This document shows positions 38,421 through 42,085 of a stretch of 42,085 nucleotides of DNA, in pieces. Under the pieces are notes generated by a model, which saw nothing but the letters and a program-made list of their open reading frames with translations, was not told the DNA's origin and searched no databases. Numbering within the stretch: the first letter of the stretch is position 1; the number at the start of each line of letters is the position of its first letter. This DNA is from Solirubrobacteraceae bacterium (lineage in GTDB: Bacteria; Actinomycetota; Thermoleophilia; Solirubrobacterales; Solirubrobacteraceae). The position numbers were made by a program, and so were the translations under genes. Where the stretch lies: the NCBI GenBank assembly GCA_025934395.1, contig JAICYC010000020.1, positions 1 through 42,085 on the forward strand, given 5' to 3'.

Positions 38421-41154
38421 GGCTCCGCCGCGGGCGCCATCGCGGCCGGCGGGGGCGCACGCGCAGCGGGATCCGCTCGCGGCGCTCTGCGAGCACGAGC
38501 ACGGCGGGCAGCGCGACGAGCACCCCGAGCAGGGACACCGTGAGGTCGATCAGCGTGACGATCCCGAAGTCGCGCAGCATGCGGATGTCCGAGAGCGCGA
38601 GCACTCCGAAGCCGGCGATCGCGGTCACGCCGGAGGTCGCGATCGCAGCTCCCGTGCGCGAGTAGCTGCGGCGCAGCGCGGTGATCGCGTCCACCCGCGC
38701 CGCGCCGGGTGCGTCCGCCGAGCGCGCCGAACCGGCGAGCTCCTGGCGGAAACGCTCGGACAGGAGCACGCTGAACTCCGTCGAGATCGCGATCACGAGC
38801 GATCCGAGCGTCACCGACATCGGGTTCAGCGGCACGCGCACGGCGTACTGCACGAGCGCCGACCAGCCGGTGGCGAGCGCGATCGGCACGAGCGGGACGA
38901 GCGCCCGCCGGCGGTCGCCGCGGAACGCGACCAGCAGCACGAGCGCTACGAGCGCGAGGCTCACGAGCAGCGTGCCGAGTCGCCGCCACGGGTCGGCCAC
39001 CTGCGTGCCCGAGCGCGCGGCGAGCACGGGCAGTCCCACCAGGCTCGCGCTCACACCCCGGGGCGGGTGAAGCGCCGAGCGCATCCGTTCGATCAGCTGC
39101 TGCTGTTCGGTGAGGCCCATCACGCGGATGCCGAACGCGAGCGTTGCGTTGCGGTGGTCGCTCGTGACGACGTCCTGGGAGAAGTACGACGGGATCGCGT
39201 GGAGCAGCGCCTGGACCTCTGTGGTGTTCAGCCGCTGCTTGCCGTTTTTCCCGACGGGCGTTGCGAACAGGTCGGGAAGCGAGAACGCGGGGCACAGGCG
39301 CGCGCGCCCGCAGCCCCTGTTGGAGCTGTAGCCGAACCGCGCGAGCACCGCGCTCTGGTAGCGGCTCATCCATTCGATCGTCGAGGGATCGGTCACATCG
39401 CGGCCGCTGACGAGGAGGTCGATTTCGCCCGCCACGCCGGTGGTGCGCTCGAGCGCGTTCAGGCCCTGCAGCGAGGACATGCTCTGCGGCACGAGCTTCG
39501 TGATGTCGGTCTGCACGGTCGTCTGGGTGTCGAGCGCCCATCCGGCGAGCGCGAGCGCGAGGCCCACGCCGAGCACCCGCGCCGGGCGCCGCACCGATAC
39601 GCCGAGCGCGACGCCCGTGAACGCGCGCGTGAGCGCGTTGTCGCGGACCAGCTCCCCGGCGCCGCGCCAGGCGGCGGCGAGCGTCGAGGCGACGTCCGCG
39701 AGGCGGGCTCGTGCCGCGGGCGCTCGTGCCGCGGGCTCTCGTGCCGCTGGGGCGTCTGGCGCGTGCGCGCGCCTGCGCGCGCGGGGGGGCAGCGACAGCG
39801 CTGCCGCGCCGACGGTGACCGTGCACGCGAGCGCGACGGCCACCCCGATCACGAGCAGCACGCCGAAGCCGCGCACCATCGGCACGGGCGAGAGCAGCAG
39901 CGCGAGCATCGCCGCGGCGCTCGCCGCGCCGGCGGTGACGAGCGTGCCCGCGCCCGCGACCGCGCCGGCGATCACGGACTCCCGGCGGCGCTCCCCGGCG
40001 CCGTCCTCCGCGGCCTCGGCAACGCGCGATTGGAACTGGACCGCGTAGTCGACAGCGAGCCCGACGAGCACCGGGAGCACGGCGATCGAGGCGATCGTCA
40101 GCGGCGCACCGACGATCGCGAGCGCGCCGAACGTGAGCGCACAGGCGAGCAGCGCGAGCGCGAGCGGCAGCAGCCGCGGGCGCCGCGTGAACACGAGCCC
40201 GAGGGCGGCGGCGATCAACAGGACGACGGCACCCATCAGCAGCGCGACGGCCGCGCCGATCTGGTCGACCAGGTCGGCGACGATCACCGGCACGCCGGTG
40301 ACGAGGTAGCTCTCGCCGTTTGCGAGGTGCCACTGCGGCATCGCGACGGCGCGACGCACGAGCGCGATCGTGTGTCGGCGCTGGGCTTCGCTCAGGCCCG
40401 CGCGCATCCTCACCGAGACGAGCGCGGCTTCGCGGCTCGGGAACAGGTACGCGAAGCGCTGCTTGGGCGTGCCGGCAGGCTTGGTCGAGTCGAACACCAC
40501 CGACGAGATGAAGTCGGGGTCCTGCAGGCTCGGGCGCGACGTGAGCCCGTACTGGAGCGCGAGCTCGACGAGCCCCTCGCGGAAGCGCCCGATCGTGACG
40601 CGTGAGGCCTCGTGCGCGAGCTTGTCCGCTTCGGAGGCGCTCAGCCCGCGGCCGAGCGCCGCCTTCCGGACGACTTCTTCGGCCTGCTTGGCCTGCGCCT
40701 GCGCCTGGCGTGTCTGGACGGCGAGCTGTTCGTTGATCTGCCCGGTGGCCTCGTTCAGGAACGTGCCGGGCCCGAACACGACCTTGACCGTGCCCGCGCG
40801 CGCGAGCTGCGCGCAAGGGCCGTCGGCGCCGCCCTCCTGGGCCACCGCAGCGGCGGGCACCTTCCCCGACAGGCAGCCCTCGAGCCCTGCCAGGCGCGCG
40901 AGGTCGGTGCTGAGCACGAGCTTCTGCAGGTTGCCGCGGACGAGCACCGCGATCGGCTCTTCGCCGAAGTGGCGGTAGTAGCCCTGCGTGGCGCGGTAGT
41001 CGCCGCTGGACGTCGAGACGAACGTGCTGGTGGCCGCGCTCGCGTGCAGGCGCAGGCCGAGCGCCGCCCCCGCGAGCGCGAGCAGCGCGGCGAGCGCGAG
41101 CACGAGCCGGGCCCGCCGCGCGGCGAAGCCCGCGAGACGCGCGAGAGGGGTCAC
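38407..41154 (-). CDS. MMPL/RND-family lipid transporter
   Basis: A 915-residue inner-membrane proton-driven exporter-type protein. It has an N-terminal membrane helix (about 14-33) and a large first extracytoplasmic loop with DYRATQGYYRHFGEEPIAVLVRGN. The first set of helices includes LPVLVGLAVDYAVQFQSRVAE. A second loop contains the domain QTDITKLVPQSMSSLQGLNALE, and a second helix set ends in IVTLIDLTVSLLGVLVALPAVLVL. The two-fold RND plan and the GLAVDYA motif are typical of MMPL and HpnN-like lipid movers. It overlaps the upstream ATPase stop by 4 bp (GTGA) and the redoxin start by 14 bp. Its position beside MlaE/MlaF-like genes suggests cell-envelope lipid trafficking. Residues in the loop around 475-495 contain an APAAR-type repeat. 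Confidence 0.9.
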   Translation of the reverse strand: MTPLARLAGFAARRARLVLALAALLALAGAALGLRLHASAATSTFVSTSSGDYRATQGYYRHFGEEPIAVLVRGNLQKLVLSTDLARLAGLEGCLSGKVPAAAVAQEGGADGPCAQLARAGTVKVVFGPGTFLNEATGQINEQLAVQTRQAQAQAKQAEEVVRKAALGRGLSASEADKLAHEASRVTIGRFREGLVELALQYGLTSRPSLQDPDFISSVVFDSTKPAGTPKQRFAYLFPSREAALVSVRMRAGLSEAQRRHTIALVRRAVAMPQWHLANGESYLVTGVPVIVADLVDQIGAAVALLMGAVVLLIAAALGLVFTRRPRLLPLALALLACALTFGALAIVGAPLTIASIAVLPVLVGLAVDYAVQFQSRVAEAAEDGAGERRRESVIAGAVAGAGTLVTAGAASAAAMLALLLSPVPMVRGFGVLLVIGVAVALACTVTVGAAALSLPPRARRRAHAPDAPAAREPAARAPAARARLADVASTLAAAWRGAGELVRDNALTRAFTGVALGVSVRRPARVLGVGLALALAGWALDTQTTVQTDITKLVPQSMSSLQGLNALERTTGVAGEIDLLVSGRDVTDPSTIEWMSRYQSAVLARFGYSSNRGCGRARLCPAFSLPDLFATPVGKNGKQRLNTTEVQALLHAIPSYFSQDVVTSDHRNATLAFGIRVMGLTEQQQLIERMRSALHPPRGVSASLVGLPVLAARSGTQVADPWRRLGTLLVSLALVALVLLVAFRGDRRRALVPLVPIALATGWSALVQYAVRVPLNPMSVTLGSLVIAISTEFSVLLSERFRQELAGSARSADAPGAARVDAITALRRSYSRTGAAIATSGVTAIAGFGVLALSDIRMLRDFGIVTLIDLTVSLLGVLVALPAVLVLAERRERIPLRVRPRRPRWRPRRSHEPA
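39707..39751 (-). repeat. 15-bp in-frame tandem repeat inside the MMPL gene
   Basis: Two perfect copies of GCTCGTGCCGCGGGC and a third with three mismatches, on the plus strand. In the MMPL protein they encode a five-residue Ala/Pro/Arg repeat in a cytoplasmic loop. The length is a multiple of three, so copy changes would keep the frame. Confidence 0.75.
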
Positions 41155-41990
41155 TCCATGCCGAGGGGGCCGGCGGACTCGCCGGCGAGGAACTGGCGCA
41201 CGAACGGGTTTTCAGACGCGAACAGCTCTTCCGCAGGCCCCGATTCCACGATCTTGCCCTTCCACAGCACGGAGATGTGCTCCGCCACACGGCGCGCGCT
41301 CATGATGTCGTGCGTGATGACCACGTAGCAGCCGCCGTTCTCGGCGTGCACTTCCTTGATCAGCTCGCACAGCAGGGCGGTGCGCACGGGGTCGAGACCG
41401 GAGTCGGGCTCGTCGAACAGCACGATGTCGGGTTCGAGCACGAGCGCGCGCGCGAACCCGGCGCGCTTGCGCATGCCGCCGGACAGCTCGTTGGGCATCT
41501 TCTCGCCCGCGTCGCCCAGCCCGACCTCGCGCATCCGCCGTTGCACGATGTCCTCGATCTCCTCCTCGCTCTTCTCGGTGTGCTGGCGCAGCGGGAAGGC
41601 GATGTTGTCGTAGAGCTTCAGCGAGCCGAACAGCGCGCCGTCCTGGAACAGCACGCCGAACTTCTTGCGCATCTCGAACAGCTCGGCGTCGGGCAGGCTC
41701 GGCACCGACTTGCCGTGCACGATGACGTCGCCCTCGTCCGGGTAGAGCAGGCCGACGATGTGCTTGATGCACACCGACTTGCCGGTCCCCGACGGCCCGA
41801 GGATCATCGAGATCTTGTTCTCGGGAAGCGCCATGTTCAGGCCGCGCAGGACGTGGTTGCGCCCGAACGTCTTGTGGACGTCGACGAACTCGATCGCGTC
41901 CGGCTCGTCCGTGTGCCGGACCTGGCCGCGGTGGAACTCGAACTCGTCGTCGGGGTGGTCGCCCCGCTGGTCCGGCTCGGCGCTCGCCAT
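41151..41990 (-). CDS. MlaF/Mkl-type ABC transporter ATPase
   Basis: The cytoplasmic ATPase (279 residues) of an Mla/Mce-type lipid transporter. An N-terminal acidic extension of about 30 residues precedes the core. Walker A is GPSGTGKS, with the MlaF-like sequence SVCIKHIVGLLYPDEGDV following. The Q-loop region is GVLFQDGALFGSLKLYDNIAF, the signature NELSGGMRKRAGFARAL, Walker B IVLFDEPDSGLDPVR, and the switch His in YVVITHDIMSARRVAEH. GLDP(V/I) after Walker B is common in this family. ATG 41990 lies 3 bp after the MlaE-like stop. Its stop overlaps the MMPL start by 4 bp, so an operon is clear. Confidence 0.94.
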   Translation of the reverse strand: MASAEPDQRGDHPDDEFEFHRGQVRHTDEPDAIEFVDVHKTFGRNHVLRGLNMALPENKISMILGPSGTGKSVCIKHIVGLLYPDEGDVIVHGKSVPSLPDAELFEMRKKFGVLFQDGALFGSLKLYDNIAFPLRQHTEKSEEEIEDIVQRRMREVGLGDAGEKMPNELSGGMRKRAGFARALVLEPDIVLFDEPDSGLDPVRTALLCELIKEVHAENGGCYVVITHDIMSARRVAEHISVLWKGKIVESGPAEELFASENPFVRQFLAGESAGPLGME

Positions 41991-41993
41991 CGC

Positions 41994-42085
41994 CTATCCC
42001 CCGATTGGTGCGCGTGGGTTGGCGCCCCAGAAGAACTGGGTGCCGAGCATGCCGATGACGTGCACCAGGACGAGGTTGAGCACCA
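41994..42085 (-). CDS. MlaE/YrbE-like permease (C-terminal end)
   Basis: Only the last 29 codons plus the stop are in the window. The visible end, LNLVLVHVIGMLGTQFFWG then ANPRAPIGG, is the characteristic last helix and tail of MlaE/YrbE permeases, which carry lipids across the inner membrane with MlaF. It runs off the right edge. The MlaF-like gene starts 3 bp after its stop. MCE substrate-binding genes would be expected further upstream outside the window. Confidence 0.88.
   Translation of the reverse strand, partial: VLNLVLVHVIGMLGTQFFWGANPRAPIGG

Overview
The window is very GC-rich with an almost saturated third-codon-position GC bias. It reads as the chromosome of an actinobacterium. 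An actinobacterial-type integration host factor, an Rv1264-like regulatory domain on an adenylate cyclase, a YrbE/MlaE-type permease ending in the typical NPRAPIGG-like tail, and many apparently leaderless genes all fit. The gene content most resembles class Thermoleophilia (Solirubrobacterales-like), but that placement is inference from gene style and not from a marker gene. There is no rRNA, tRNA, CRISPR array, transposase, phage gene or plasmid gene that I can see.

Layout. 1-3.7 kb (minus): MerR/adenylate cyclase fusion, tilS, hpt and the N-terminal part of ftsH. 3.8-8.9 kb: nucleoside phosphorylase, an alanine/lysine-rich coiled-coil protein (minus), then a plus-strand run with an unknown protein, two aldo/keto reductases and a methyltransferase. 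8.9-14.1 kb: sirtuin and a 3-hydroxyacyl-CoA dehydrogenase/enoyl-CoA hydratase fusion (minus), a secreted Fn3-like protein (plus), and an acyl-CoA dehydrogenase (minus) behind a TetR-type operator. 14.2-20.1 kb (plus): small unknown proteins, a secreted protein with a glucuronyl C5-epimerase-like domain, a four-TM protein, and a MoxR ATPase/VWA pair. 20.1-22.8 kb: TPP riboswitch driving an ABC importer for a thiamine pyrimidine precursor (ATPase, permease, NMT1/THI5 lipoprotein). 22.8-27.2 kb: class II histone-deacetylase-like amidohydrolase, zinc alcohol dehydrogenase, and a two-component system.

27.3-31.7 kb (plus): a tightly overlapping six-gene electron-transfer cluster (b-type cytochrome-like membrane protein, Pro/Glu-rich single-pass protein, ApbE flavin transferase, ferric-reductase-like heme protein, NuoF-like flavoprotein, 3Fe-4S ferredoxin). 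It diverges from the two-component system and is the best candidate for an incompletely described system here. 31.7-35.7 kb: AlkA-like glycosylase, a pentapeptide-repeat-like membrane protein, and a divergent pair (large GNAT-like acyltransferase and alpha-oxoamine synthase) that may make a sphingoid/ceramide-like lipid. 35.7-36.9 kb: mIHF-like protein, overlapped on the other strand by a coiled-coil gene. 36.9-42.1 kb (minus): an operon for lipid trafficking (MlaE-like permease end, MlaF-like ATPase, MMPL/RND protein), a membrane-anchored redoxin and a B3/B4-domain protein.

A recurring regulatory theme is a TANNNT -10 box (often TAGACT) 5-8 nt before the start codon with no Shine-Dalgarno. 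This suggests leaderless transcription is common and helps choose starts throughout the window.
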